This document shows, piece by piece, positions 1-11,573 of a stretch of DNA of 64,000 bases. Each line of letters opens with the position of its first letter. Positions within the stretch are counted from its first letter, which is position 1. The translations under genes and the position numbers were made by a program. A model generated the notes under the pieces. It ran no database searches. It was not told the DNA's origin and was given only the letters and a program-made list of their open reading frames with translations. Location of the stretch: assembly GCA_011799875.1 (NCBI GenBank), contig CM022298.1, positions 52,272,434 through 52,336,433 on the forward strand. Reading direction: 5' to 3'. Origin of the DNA: Thinopyrum elongatum. Its lineage: Eukaryota > Streptophyta > Magnoliopsida > Poales > Poaceae.

Positions 1-1256
1 GAATCACCTCCAAGGGAGAGAAGGAGTAGAGATGATCGTTATGAACGAAGAACCTCTCACAGAAGCAAGGATTCGGAAAGAAAGGACAAGTCATCAAGGA
101 GCTATACAAAACGAAGACATCAATCTCATGTTGGTGAATGGGTATCCGGTTCCGACTCCGACCACCACTCCGAGAGAAGTTATCACTCCGACTCCGAATA
201 TACTCAAGATGAAGGTGTTGCCGGTCTAGCACTTGTGTCAACCAACTCCTACGACATATTTGACTCACCAAATGAAGGAATTGGAAGTTGTTTCATGGCT
301 AAAGGCCCAAAGGTATCACACCCCGAGTATGTTGATTTCAATAGTGATGAAGATGATCTGCTAGGTGATGATGATTTACTTGTTGACAACTCTAGTGATG
401 AAAACTATGATGAAATTGCTATTAATCATGCTAATCAAGATAAAACGAATGACGATGATAAGAAGGAGATTGAGCATCTAACTAAAGAACTAAACACTCT
501 TAAGTTAGCTCATGAAACTACCTTAGAAGATCATCGAGAGCTTTTAAAGACTCATGAGAAGCTACGCTTTGAAAAGCTCAATCTAGAGCAAGAGCATGGG
601 TTCTTAAAAGCAATCAATGATGATCTTCGTAAGAAAAGTTCTTCTTACATTGCCAAGCGTTTACTCTTGTCTACTTACATGCCACAAGTAAAATCTAGCA
701 ACAAGAGTAAGAAAGATTCTTCTTCTAGTAGTAACAATAATCATGCTAAATTCAATATTGTTGCTTCTAGTAGTTCTCTTGATTCCACTAATGATTTTCT
801 TAGCCAAGTTACACTTGAGCAAGAAAATAGCTTATTGAAGGGAATTATAGAGAAAGGTGTTTACAAGAGCCTTGCCGGAAGTAAGCAATTTGAGGAAATT
901 GTACGCAAGCAAGGAAGGCACCGGAAGAATCAAGGTGTTGGTTTTGAACGAAAGTTCAATGCCAATGGAGTTGAGTGGGAAGAAGATCAATACCCCAAGA
1001 CGAAGTTTGTTCCTCAACAAGAGAAGTATGATCCTACTTCCTTCAAGGGGACGCAAGCTCAGATGATCTTCCACCACAAGACCACAAGCTAAAAGGCAAG
1101 GACAAGCTTCAAGAGGAAATTGATGCATTTGAAGAAGCTCCAAAGGCCTTGGTCAAGTGGGTTCCCAAGACTACATCAAGTTCTACTTCATCAAGTACGA
1201 CTACAACTCCAAGGATTCCCATCAAGATGATGTGGATCCCGAAGAAGAAGAACTAG
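1..1256 (+). pseudogene. Copia gag-like protein, C-terminal part, one frameshift
   Basis: Frame 1 is open from base 1 to the stop at 1090-1092 and continues beyond the left edge, so the true start is outside the window. The protein begins with an Arg/Ser/His-rich stretch (about residues 1-60), as expected of a nucleic-acid-binding gag tail. A very acidic segment follows (around 110-145), then a predicted coiled coil rich in Glu, Lys and Leu (about 150-215), a Ser/Asn-rich linker and a basic C-terminal part. Near 1059 one A appears to be missing: past that point the natural continuation is in frame 3, reading on to a TAG at 1254-1256. Long gag extensions with coiled coils are known in Triticeae Copia elements. 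The exact family is unknown, and the function is inferred only as capsid/RNA binding. Confidence 0.65.
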
Positions 1257-2162
1257 AGAGTTCTTGAGGGTGACTCCGCCAACATACTTCACTCATATTC
1301 ATTTGGCAAGGACAAGTGCAATCAACTTTCACATCTTGCACTAGTTAAAGGAGTCACAAACCCTCTTGTTGGTAAGTCAAGGGACAAGGTAACCTAATGC
1401 TTTCGTGGACATCATCTTGTGTGTACTTCACTCTATGTCTATGGATATCCTTGTTTGTTCCTTGTGGGACTAACCCATGTAGGTATTGAAAGTGCAACTC
1501 ACTCCAATGGATTGCTCCAAATGATCTACATCAACATTGAGCATCCACATCTTCAACATCTACATGAAGTCATCATCGACAAAACCCAAGGTTAGTTCAT
1601 CCCTCTTAGGGGGGATATCACATCTAGGGGGAGCTTTACTCTAAAAATTGAGCTAAAGCAACTCTAATGGTGTGAACACAACAATGCTTTATGTAAAAGT
1701 GGTAACCCCACTTGTGCTTAAACGATGAGTATGACCTATGATCAAATGTTCTCATTTGACTCCTAAGACAATATACTCATATAAAGATGACCTAGTCATC
1801 GCCAATTGCTTGATAGATGCTAGAGTGTTTGTGCATGCTTTGCCACATATTTCATTTGCCATCTTATTGTGTGAGCATGTTGAGTGCATATTTTTTTTCT
1901 CATTCGGGGACATCCATTTGTTGCTTTGATTGTTTGGTCTTTTCTTTTGCCAAATGGATGGACAAGAATGCCTAAGAACTCCCTCTAGCTATCTATGCTT
2001 TTCTTGTCTCAAACTCTATTCATGCTACATCACAAAGTTTGATCAAGTCAGATTCGAACCCTCTGGGTGAGGAGCACTCGGAGCCACCGATTCGTCATAG
2101 ACTTAAACTTCCAAAACCTCTCTATGTCTTTTGGTCTGACCGATTCACTCCTTTCGGTCATA
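1257..2162 (+). other. Outer Copia internal region after gag, no coding seen
   Basis: About 0.9 kb of AT-rich sequence after the gag stop. It contains short G-rich purine runs typical of gag-pol spacer or internal regions (around 1610-1640). No open frame has recognisable protease, integrase or RT. The last 60 bases carry the TCGGT...ACCGAG motif that also recurs at 38070-38760 and in the LTR at 40330-40790, which ties the two sides of the Angela insertion to one element. Confidence 0.5.
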
Positions 2163-2167
2163 CCGAG
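2163..2167. repeat. Left target site duplication of the Angela element (CCGAG)
   Basis: CCGAG directly precedes the LTR start TGTTG at 2168, and the same five bases follow the LTR end CAACA at 38021-38025. Five bases is the usual length for LTR retrotransposons. Confidence 0.9.
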
Positions 2168-3782
2168 TGTTGTAAATATGCCCTAGAGACAATAATAAAA
2201 TGGTTATTATTATATTTCCTTGTTCATGATAATTGTCTATTGTTCATGCTATAATTGTATTAACCGGAAACCGTAATACATGTGTGAATACATAGACCAC
2301 TCCATGTCCCTAGTGAGCCTCTAGTTGACTAGCTCGTTGATCAATAGATGGTCATGGTTTCCTGACCATGGGCATTGGATGTCGTTGATAACGGGATCAC
2401 ATCATTAGGAGAATGATGTGATGGACAAGACCCAATCCTAAGCATAGCACAAGATCGTGTAGTTCGTTTGCTAGAGCTTTTCTAATGTCAAGTATCATTT
2501 CCTTAGACCATGAGATTGTGCAACTCCCGGATACCGTAGGAATGCTTTGGGTGTATCAAACGTCACAACGTAACTGGGTGACCATAAAGGTGCACTACAG
2601 GTATCTCCGAAAGTGTCTGTTGGGTTGGCACGAATCGAGACTGGGATTTGTCACTCTGTATGACGGAGAGGTATCTCTGGGCCCACTCGGTAATGCATCA
2701 TCATAATGAGCTCAATGTGACTAAGGAGTTAGCCACGGGATCATGCGTTATGGAAAGAGTAAAGAGACTTGCCGGTAACGAGATTGAACAAGGTATAGGG
2801 ATACCGACGATCGAATCTCGGGCAAGTAACATACCGATGGACAAAGGGAATTGTATACGGGATTGATTGAATCCCCGACATCGTGGTTCATCCGATGAGA
2901 TCATCGTGGAACATGTGGGAGCCAATATGGGTATCCAGATCCCGCTATTGGTTATTGGTCGGAGAGGTGTCTCAGTCATGTCTGCATGGTTCCCGAACCC
3001 GTAGGGTCTAAACACTTAAGGTTCGGTGACGCTAGAGTTGTAATGGGAATTGTATGTGGTTACCGAAAGTTGTTCGGAGTCTCGGATGAGATCCTGGACG
3101 TCACGAGGAGTTCCGAAATGGTCCGAAGGTAAAGATTTATACATGGGAAGTCCTATTTTTGCCACCGGAAAATGTTCGGGATTTTTCGGTATTATACCGG
3201 GAAGGTTCCGGAGTGGGGCCCACCAGCATGGGGGGACCCACATGAACATGGGTAGTGGGGGCAAGGCCCCACACCCCTGGTCAAGGCACACCAAGATCCC
3301 CCTTAGAAGGAATAAGATCATATCCTGAAGGGATAAGATCAAGATCCCTAAAAAGGGGGGATAACAATCGGTGGGGAAGGGAAAGGAAGGGATTTCTTTC
3401 CTCCCACCTTTGCCAATGCCCCAATGGACTTGGAGGGCAAGAAACCAGCCCCCTCCACCCCTATATATAGTGGGGAGGTGCATGGGAGCTGCAACCCTTG
3501 CCCCTGGCGCAGCCCTCCCCCCTTCTACTCCTCCTCCTCCGTAGTGCTTAGCAAAGCTCTGCCGGAGAACCACGAGCTCCACCGACATCACGCCGTCGTG
3601 CTGCCGGAGCTCTCCCTCAACTTCTCCTCTCCCCTTGTTGGATCAAGAAGGAGGAGATGTCCCCGGGCTGTACGTGTGTTGAACACGGAGGCGCCGTCCG
3701 TTCGGCGCTTGAATCGGATCTTCCGCGATTTGAATCGCCGCGAGTACGACTCCATCAACCGCGTTCTTGTAACGCTTTCGCT
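2168..3782 (+). repeat. Angela 5' LTR, 3' end deleted
   Basis: Aligns over its length with the 3' LTR from 36283. Identity stops after the bases AACGCTTTCGCT, where the 3' LTR continues for another 113 bp (37908-38020). Here the sequence switches at 3780-3782 to the interior of a Gypsy LTR. The shared GCT at the switch is compatible with a microhomology-mediated deletion. Confidence 0.88.
3462..3469 (+). promoter_or_regulatory. TATA box of the Angela 5' LTR
   Basis: TATATATA lies between C-rich and G-rich flanks about 1.3 kb into the LTR. The same element sits at 37587-37594 in the 3' LTR, which fits the U3/R boundary of a Copia LTR. Confidence 0.6.
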
Positions 3783-4058
3783 AACTCAGGGGCTCCGTCG
3801 TCTGGTAGCATCAAATGGATATGGGGAAAAAGGAAAGCAAAGCAAACGTGAGTACTCATCCGAAGTACTCAACAAGCAAGGATCTACACTACATATGCAA
3901 CATTATAAAAGGGAGGCTGTATATGTGGACTGGGCTGCAGAAATGCCAGAATAGAGGGGGAAAGCCTAGTCCTATCGAAGACTAGCATCTTCAGCAATCT
4001 TCAGCGGTCTTGCAGCATTAGAAGAGTGCAGATTAGCATAAAGTAAAGTAGTAGTAGT
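3780..4058 (-). repeat. Distal fragment of the Gypsy 3' LTR
   Basis: Matches 20980-21256 nearly base for base. It continues at 13750 after removal of the inserted Copia element and one TSD. The first 381 bp of the LTR in + coordinates (equivalent to 20599-20979) are absent. Confidence 0.88.
4054..4058. repeat. Left target site duplication of the young Copia element (GTAGT)
   Basis: GTAGT precedes TGTAG at 4059 and follows CTACA at 13744. The uninterrupted site exists in the sister LTR copies near 21250, 25730 and 30205, which gives an in-window empty-site control. Confidence 0.93.
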
Positions 4059-5626
4059 TGTAGGAGATATGCCCTAGAGGCAATAATAAATGTTATTGAT
4101 TATCTCCCTGTTCATAATTAGGTTTATGTTCCATGCTATAACTGCTATGGTTCTCGAGTCTGCAAATAAAACGAGGCTCGGAGGAAGACTCATATGCACG
4201 TGTGGAATAATAAACGATAAAATGTATTCCTAGTCAAGCCTCTATGACTGGCTCAAGTATTGCATGATGATCCTGTTTTCCTGATCATGGGCATGACTAT
4301 GCCAGCAATTTTGAGGGCACAATGTTAGCAGAACATTTGTGTTGAATCGACCCGATTGATGTTATGCTATGAGGTTCTTTCGTCACAAGTTAATGGTTAA
4401 TAACACAGAGATGGTTAATGTTTGCATGATTCCTTAGACCATGAGAGTATCGAGTTTCTTCATGCTTGCTTCATGAACTTTGGGGTTTGTTAAACGTCAT
4501 CCGTAAATGGGTGGCTATTACGGCGGCTTACGGGTTCATGGAAAAGTGTGTCAAGTAACTTGATAGCTCAAGATTGGGATTTGCTCCTCCGGCGATGGAG
4601 AGATATCTCTGGGCCCTCTCGGTGTTACGGTATCCATCATCGTCTGGCCAGACACTTTTTGATTTGATCACGGGGATGCCGGAACATGGTAACGAGAAAA
4701 GAGAACAATACCGGTAACGAGGTAACTAGCATAGTGGACAAGTGTTGATCCACGGGAATGCCAACATGTCTCACCTCGGGTATTTGTAACATATCACGAA
4801 GCAACAGGAATAGCACACGGCAACTGGAGGTTCACTCGAATATTCATTCGTGTGGGTATAGGGGTCAATATGGGTGTCCACGGCTCCGATGTTGATCATT
4901 GATCGGAAGGGGTTCCGTGTCATGTCTATACTTCACCGAACCTATAGGGTCACATGCTTAAGGGTCATCTATCTGCTGAATACTAGACAGGGAGTCTGAG
5001 AGAAAATCACCGAAAAAGTTTCGGACACCAAAAAGTTTCGGACAGCGGAAAAGTTCCGCAGAGAGAGGTCACCGGATGAGTTCCGGTGAAACTGAAAAGT
5101 TGTTTCAGGGGATACCATTAAGTCAAAATGGTTTCGGCACATGCCTGATAATTCTTGGAGGATACCAGAATCATTCTGGAAACTTCTGGGAATTTTCTGG
5201 AAGAAAAACCGGAAATGTTCCGGGGCTGCCGGAACCGCTTCAGATGCTTTTCGCAGATGAAATCACTAAACTGGAATTGTTCCAGAACGCATTGAAAATT
5301 ATTTTAGTGGGTACTGGAAATGTTCTAAGCCCACATAAATATTTTCAGTTCGAACGGACGCTGAAAAATGTCGTCATGAATAGTGAAAGTGCTTTTTGGG
5401 AATTTTATGGAAAGCACCTTTTGGGAATTTCCCAAAAGGCTTCTAGAATGCCTTAGGCACTAAGGAAGCCCCCTTGGGGGGAGCCCCCAAGGGGTGGCCG
5501 GCCAAGCATGGTGGAGCTCCTTGGAGCTCCACATGGCACCCCTTTTATCTTTATTCTTTTATGAAAAGGCATAAAGTGGGGGTACTTTGGGGTTTTTTGT
5601 ATGACATCTTTACCCCTTGGCTTTCC

Positions 5627-5634
5627 TATAAATA
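5627..5634 (+). promoter_or_regulatory. TATA box of the young Copia 5' LTR
   Basis: TATAAATA is present here and at 13142-13149 in the 3' LTR. It lies about 1.57 kb into the LTR and about 600 bp before its end, a usual position for a retroelement promoter. Confidence 0.6.
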
Positions 5635-5848
5635 GAGGAGAGTGGGCTGCCCACAAACCTCATCCCTTGCTCTCATACACATGCCAAGATGTTATCTGGC
5701 TTCTCTCTCCCTCCCACGAAAAGAGTTTCGTAGAGCCGAAAGGCTGTCTGGGTTCCGACAGGAACTAGTTCTGGACGGCGAAGCCCTGCCGGATAGGTGA
5801 CACCGTATGTGTGCAACTCTGTAGAGAGGTCGTAGTTTCGATCTTAGT

Positions 5849-6033
5849 GCCCGAGGGGCTGTTTGAGAGTGCCTCCCGAAGGGCTGTCCAAGTGACGGTC
5901 CGAGTTCTGTGAGTCCTCCCGAAGGGCTGTCCGAGTGACCGTCCGAGTTTCGAAGGTCCTCCCGAAGGGCTGTCCGCGACACCGTCCGGGGGACTGTTCG
6001 ACCGCCTCCCGGAGGGCTGTCCGAGGGGCAGAT
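5849..6033 (+). repeat. Minisatellite in the Copia LTR, unit about 43 bp
   Basis: CCTCCCGAAGGGCTGTCC begins units at 5872, 5915 and 5958 and, with one change, at 6005, with a degenerate copy at 5850. Spacings are 43, 43 and 47. The array lies downstream of the TATA box, so it would be in the transcribed R/U5 part. Confidence 0.85.
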
Positions 6034-6230
6034 GAGGGAGTACATCCTCGCGGTTGGGAGGTTGTAAATCCTAGCTGCGGGGATCTGCACCGCCGATCGT
6101 CATCGACTCTACTTCCGCTGCGCTACGAGTCGGTAACGAAAATGATCAAACCTTGTATGTAGTCTCCATAGTGGTCCTGGGCTGGTGCGTAGGTCGGAAA
6201 TTTTTTGTTTTCTGCTGCGTTACCCCACAG

Positions 6231-6244
6231 TGGCATCATGAGCC
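6231..6244 (+). other. Degenerate primer-binding site of the young Copia element
   Basis: TGGCATCATGAGCC starts one base after the LTR end. It resembles the initiator-Met tRNA site TGGTATCAGAGC with a substitution and an extra base. The position supports the LTR boundary. Confidence 0.6.
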
Positions 6245-8880
6245 GTGCTATGCGTAGATGCAGGTTGCGATCTAGAATACATAGAGATGTATGGGTGTTG
6301 CACAATATAATTAGGTAGTAGATGAGTTCTATTACTGAAAATTATTTGTGCGGGTAGCAGATGAAATCTGTTACCCGATGTTCTTGTTGCTTCCCTTGAA
6401 TTTGCGTAGTCCTGATCTTGACAGCATTGTGGAATCTCACAAAGTTCTGGCAATCCGCGATCCTTTCATGCTGCTCCTGAGTATGCTGATTGACAGATCA
6501 ACGAAGTGCTAACAGTTCTTTGGGTTCCACTTTAGTTAAAGAAAGATGGATGTTTCGCAGACGAAAGGGCAATGCAGATATGATCTGCACGGGGGTCATG
6601 CGTATGACGAAGTTTAGTATGGGGTTCGAGATTTTATTATCTCGTGCTTCATACACCCCGCGTTGTTAATCTAGCAACTTGGATTATCATACTTGATGAT
6701 GGACGTTGGTAGCTTCGGTTTGTTTCGAAACCTTAGAAGCCACGTAAAACAAGTTTTTGCATGAACCGATTAGAGGCGTCTAACTTGGTTTTGCAGGAGG
6801 GTTTGCATGTGCATATGATGTGGTATAGCAGTGCTCATAATAATTTGATTATGTATGAGATGACTATATGATGTAAATTAATTAACATGACTTGCGTGTC
6901 ATGATTCGGCATGATGGCTGGAGCCATATGATTGCACTTTAAAATGACCTGCGTGTCAACCTTGTTGTAATGCATTATTTTATTAGCTATAAAGATAGCA
7001 ATATTGTCTGTTGCATCGACAAGGTGGTGGCAATCTTCGCAAAGGTGAACACCGATGCGAATGCCGAAGACGAAGAAATACAAGACTTCTCCGTCAGAAA
7101 GGGCTATACCATATCATGCTATTATGAATTGCCTGAGATGTTTATCCCTTATGATGCACCCTTCTTGATTGCGCGGTAGTCGCTTTTATTAGGGTGATCT
7201 CTCACAAAAATATCGAGTAGTTAGTGTTCTCCCAAGTGTAGCACCGTCACGGCACCTAACTTTTCGGGGTATCACATGGATGCATGGGTACGAACGATTA
7301 GTGAAGTGTGAGGCGGGTGAGTTGAGACCTCGCAGCGTGATCACTTGGTTGTCTTGACGTTCAGGCATGAAAGTCATGAGCTCGGAACACACGCATCGAA
7401 AGATGAACAAGAGTCACATAGAGATGTGATTGGCAAGTTGGCCTACCGATTGCACTTCTCGTCACTTGAGATGGATGCATCCTTGGCGTTGAATTGTAAT
7501 ATGGATCTTGAATCACTCACAATCAATTTTGAGAGATATTGATTTGAGTGGGAGCGCACTTTTGAATTGACTTGATTAATTCTCAGTGCAATTAATTATG
7601 AACACTGTCTAAGTGTGGTTTGCATAATAGTTGTAGAATTATGGCTCGCATTTCCACCTTCCCTATTAAAATTAAATAGCTGTTAAATATCTGGTTAAAA
7701 CTTTACGGTTGGTAACGTAATGTGAGGATTGTCCTCAAGAGTGCCGAGAAGGACTTTGTCCTATCGCATACTTTCGGTATTCTTTCGCTTATGCTATGTA
7801 TCATGTGACTCTCGTCCTTCGATCCAAAAGCTAGAATTCCGTTTCAGTCAAGTGCAATACATTTGCTTCCAAGAGACCCGAACTTCGAAAATTTGGATAG
7901 TTATGTGATATTCATGGAATCTGAAAATCATTTTCAGAGACAGACAAAGGCTAAAAGATATGAGATATCCAAAGCAATGTTTGTTTGCAAACTATTAGTA
8001 AAGGAGTTTACTATGCATTAGACTGATAAGAGAGGGATCCAGAAGAACGCCTGTCATATGATGAAAGGTGAATAAAACAACAACTTAAAGAGAAAGGAAG
8101 TGTCCGAAGGGTGTTAGTGAAACTTTCACGCCTAGGAAGTCCGGGGCTAATGCCACTCTTAAGTTCGGTGCTTTTTCTGAGAGTAGGAGAAATACTGAAA
8201 GTTAAACTGTTAGAAGTATAAAGGCAGAAAGAAAGGAGACTGGAATATCCAGCTCATGTATGAATGTCATACAAGTTTTTGATGTATAGAAGGCTGGTCA
8301 AAGATATAGTCCTTGGGAATTATGATTAAATTGTTAATCACTGATTCTTGGGTATTGTGAGTTAATCACAAAGATACCCGCTCGATTGCATTTTGTTGCA
8401 ACTCGATGTAAGAACTACTATGGCCTGAAAGACTAGCCAGGAATGAGGTTGAGATACACATATGGAACATAGTAAATGTTACTATACCTTCCATCGGTGT
8501 ATTACCTATGTATTTACTTTCATAATTTATTTTAGAGTTTCACACTCTAGCCCTTTGCATAAGGTATCTTGCAAGAAGGTTGTTCATAAGAGAACTTTTG
8601 ATGTTCGATGTTATGAATAACATAAGGGCCATACTTTCATTGAGAATGAAACGTATGTTATGAATAATGATAATAAAATATTACCTCTGTGTTTACTCTC
8701 ATAATTCATTTTAGAGTTCATACACTCTAGCCCATTGCACAATGTTTGTTGCAATAGGAGTTGTTCATAAAAACAACAATTGTTGTTCAGTATTATGAAT
8801 AACATGAAGGGCCATGCTTCCATCCAAGATGGGATGTATGTTATGAATATTAATGGTAATATGATACATCCATAACACTG
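6245..8880 (+). other. Decayed gag/protease part of the young Copia element
   Basis: About 2.6 kb between the PBS and the first recognisable integrase text. Frames are closed throughout and no zinc knuckle or aspartic protease motif can be read. A roughly 230-bp direct repeat is visible around 8500-8880: the phrase ending in TTTAGAGTT, then CACTCTAGCCC, then TTGTTCATAA, then a TTATGAATAA run occurs twice. Confidence 0.5.
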
Positions 8881-11510
8881 ACACTAAATGTCGCCAGACT
8901 AACAGAATACCACACACGTGTGGCACTGCATTTGGTCACATTGGAGAAACCCGCATGGAAATTCCATTATGATGGATTTTGAAGTCGGTTGATTTTTGAA
9001 TCATCTGACACTTGCAACTTTCCTCCGAAAAGTAAAGTGACTGAAATACCGTTCACAGGCCATAAGGAACGAGCAACAAACTTATTGATGATCATACATT
9101 TTGATGTGTGTAGTTCAATAAATGTTGTTGCAAGTAGTGGATTTATCTATCTTCAGAAATGACTCAAGTAGATATATGGATATTTACTTGATGAGACGTA
9201 AGTCTGGATCTTTTGAAATCATTCGAAAGGTTTTCATAAATGAAGAAGAAGTTATTGTAACAAGAAAATTATGTTTCTACAATTCGATTGCAGAAAGGAA
9301 TTTTTGAGTTACAAGTTTAGCGAATGTCTGATGAGTTGTGAAAGGAGTTTCATAACTTGCACCTCCCGGAACACCACTGCAAGTGGAAAGTCCGTGAAAA
9401 TGTAATCGAACCATTTATGACATGGTAAGATCAAAGATGACATAAATAAATTTGCCATTATCCCTTTTAAAAAGTGATGTTTTAGAGACTGCGGCTTTTA
9501 CACTGAAAAGAGCTCCATCGGGTCTGTTGAAATGACACCATGGTATGGTACGCCCAACCATGTTATATCTTTTCTTAACATTTGGAATATGGGGCTTGTG
9601 TAAAAGGTTACAAACCTATTCCAAATCAGACAAGTGCTACTTTGTAGGTTATCCCAAGTCATTGGGTATTCCTCCCTCACTATACCAAGGCAAATAGGTT
9701 TGCCACAAAGAACGGTATGCTTTTTGAAGAAAATGGTTCTTTCAAAAAGGTGAGTGGGAGATTAGTGCAACTCGACGAGATAAACAGTATCTTTGTCATC
9801 AGATCAAAGGAAAGAGACCTTGGAAGTAATTCCAGAGTTTCCTACTGCGACTGATACGGAAGTCTCTACAGTAAAATGTATGGACTTCGGTCGAACTTGC
9901 AGCTGAACCACGTAGGCAAGGCTCGTGCAAACCTCTCAGGTGCGCAAACGAGATATTGTTGTTAGACAACAGTATACCTACGATACACAAGGAAGCGTTG
10001 ATGGGCCCTGACTCCGGAATTGGCTAAATGCCAATACAATCCGAGATAGTTTCCATATAAGTGATTCAAGATTAAAACCTTGATACACCTTTCGGAAGAC
10101 TTAGAGTCTGACGAATATTTATGGAACTTAAAACTGATACGGATAAAAATGTTTATCCATAAAGCTCGACTTGTTGCAATATACAAGTTCAAGGAGTTGA
10201 CTACGATGAGATTGTTTCACCGTAGCGATGCTTAATGTCGGTTCGGGTTGAACTAGCAATTAATACATATTTCAATCATGAGATATGAAACAAGGATGAC
10301 GAAAGGATTTCCATCTGATGGAAATAAAACCAAGGACTTGCATGTGTTACAGTCCAAGGTATTTTGTCAGTCCAAAGGATGCTAGTAAGTATGCAAACTT
10401 CAGAGTTCCAGCGATGGACAGAAGAGAGCAAAATGGAGTTGGAATCTTCGTGTTTTGATTATATGGTTAAAAGGGTTTTGACTTCATCAATGGGTAACGA
10501 AGATGCTTATGATTCAAGAAAGTAAGTGGGAGCATAATAAAATTTCTAAAAAACGTTGTGTGCTTGACACATTGTTAATTGGAAATAAATTTCTTGACAC
10601 GAATTAGGACTTCATTTGAAAATAGTTTTTCGATGAAGTGCTTGGGCTAAATAGCCTTTATATTAGGCATGATGATCTATGGAGATAGATTTACCTAATG
10701 GGGCTGAGCAAAGATACACATTGACAAGATGCTAAAACCTTTTAGCATTAAAAACGTCAAGGAGTGATTGTTGCCGAAGTCACATGGAAAGAGTTTTTGC
10801 AAGACTCGGTGTCCCAAAACACTGATGAGAAAAATACATGATGGAGATTCCACACACTCTTGTGTTTGGATTAATCATGTATTCCATGGTATGTAAAAAC
10901 AACCAGATATGTCCAATACTCCCAAAGTTGTTGCAAGTATAGATACCAAAGTGATCAAAAGTACTGATCATGGGACAACAGTGAAAAAGGGTCATTGAGT
11001 ACTATAGTAGCACTGATGACATGTTTTCTCGCAAGCGGAGATCATGAAGAGTTCGTTGTAAAAGGTTACATCGATACAGTCTTCATCCATGCTCCAAGCG
11101 ATTTTTGATTTAAGTTAAGGGTTTTGTGCAATACACAATATGGTGGCACGGTAGTTGGAAATTGTTCCAAACAAGTTACTGTGGCGAATTCTATAACAGA
11201 GGCAAAGTATGTTGCCGCTTTTAAAAGCGACAAAGAAGATGTTGAATCATATAGTTCATTCATGAACTTAGTATGGTTCCAAGATGGCTTTTGTCAATGG
11301 GACACTACTACAGGTAGTTGCTCCATAACTCAGTCTGAGGAATCCAGGTTCGACCTGTGATTCGCATACATACCAAGCCAAGTCCACACAAAATATGAAT
11401 TTTGTGAAAGCGTGAAGACGCGAGGATATGCAAAGATACACACGGAGCTGAAGTCGTCAGATCCGTTGGACATTCAGGCTATACCACAAGCGAAGCATAT
11501 TTACACCGGT
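8881..11510 (+). pseudogene. Copia pol remnants (integrase, RT, RNase H) of the young element
   Basis: Fragments in correct order but split among frames. A pre-integrase His/Cys block (8905-8950, WHC and GHIG-like) comes first. Integrase core text follows (9120-9310, YLMRRKSGSFE), then the EMTPW region (about 9530). RT lead-in (9960-10020, MGPDS) and RT body (10315-10480, FVSPKDASKYAN-like) follow, then RNase H (11124-11280, including SITEAKYVAA) and the ADPLD-like C-terminal text (about 11460). Many stops and shifts make translation impossible. The text is closest to the Angela pol at 33712-36230 in this same window. Confidence 0.75.
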
Positions 11511-11560
11511 GTGCCACAGGTGTAAAGTGCATTAGCATTAACTAGATTATTGACTCTAGT

Positions 11561-11573
11561 GCAAGTGGGAGTC
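11561..11573 (+). other. Polypurine tract of the young Copia element
   Basis: GCAAGTGGGAGTC ends directly at the 3' LTR start TGTAG. The same CAAGTGGGAG tract stands before the Angela 3' LTR at 36271. Confidence 0.8.

Larger units (their letters stand above)
4059..6229 (+). repeat. 5' LTR of the young Copia element
   Basis: Starts TGTAG, ends CCACA, and is followed by a primer-binding-like site. It is collinear with 11574-13744 at an offset of 7515. It contains a TATA box, a run of AGTTTCGGACA-type repeats near 5010-5060 and a 43-bp minisatellite at 5849-6033. The open frames inside it (for example 5076-5456) recur in the other LTR only because LTRs are copies of each other. Confidence 0.93.

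Noticed and set aside
5076..5456. 126-codon frame repeated identically at 12591-12971
   Set aside because: Both lie at the same place in the two LTRs of the young Copia element. Identity reflects LTR copying, not coding selection, and no domain is recognised.
7345..7542. Small frames at 6835-7542 as gag products
   Set aside because: Too short, lacking the zinc knuckle or the YFDG-type gag opening; treated as decayed interior.
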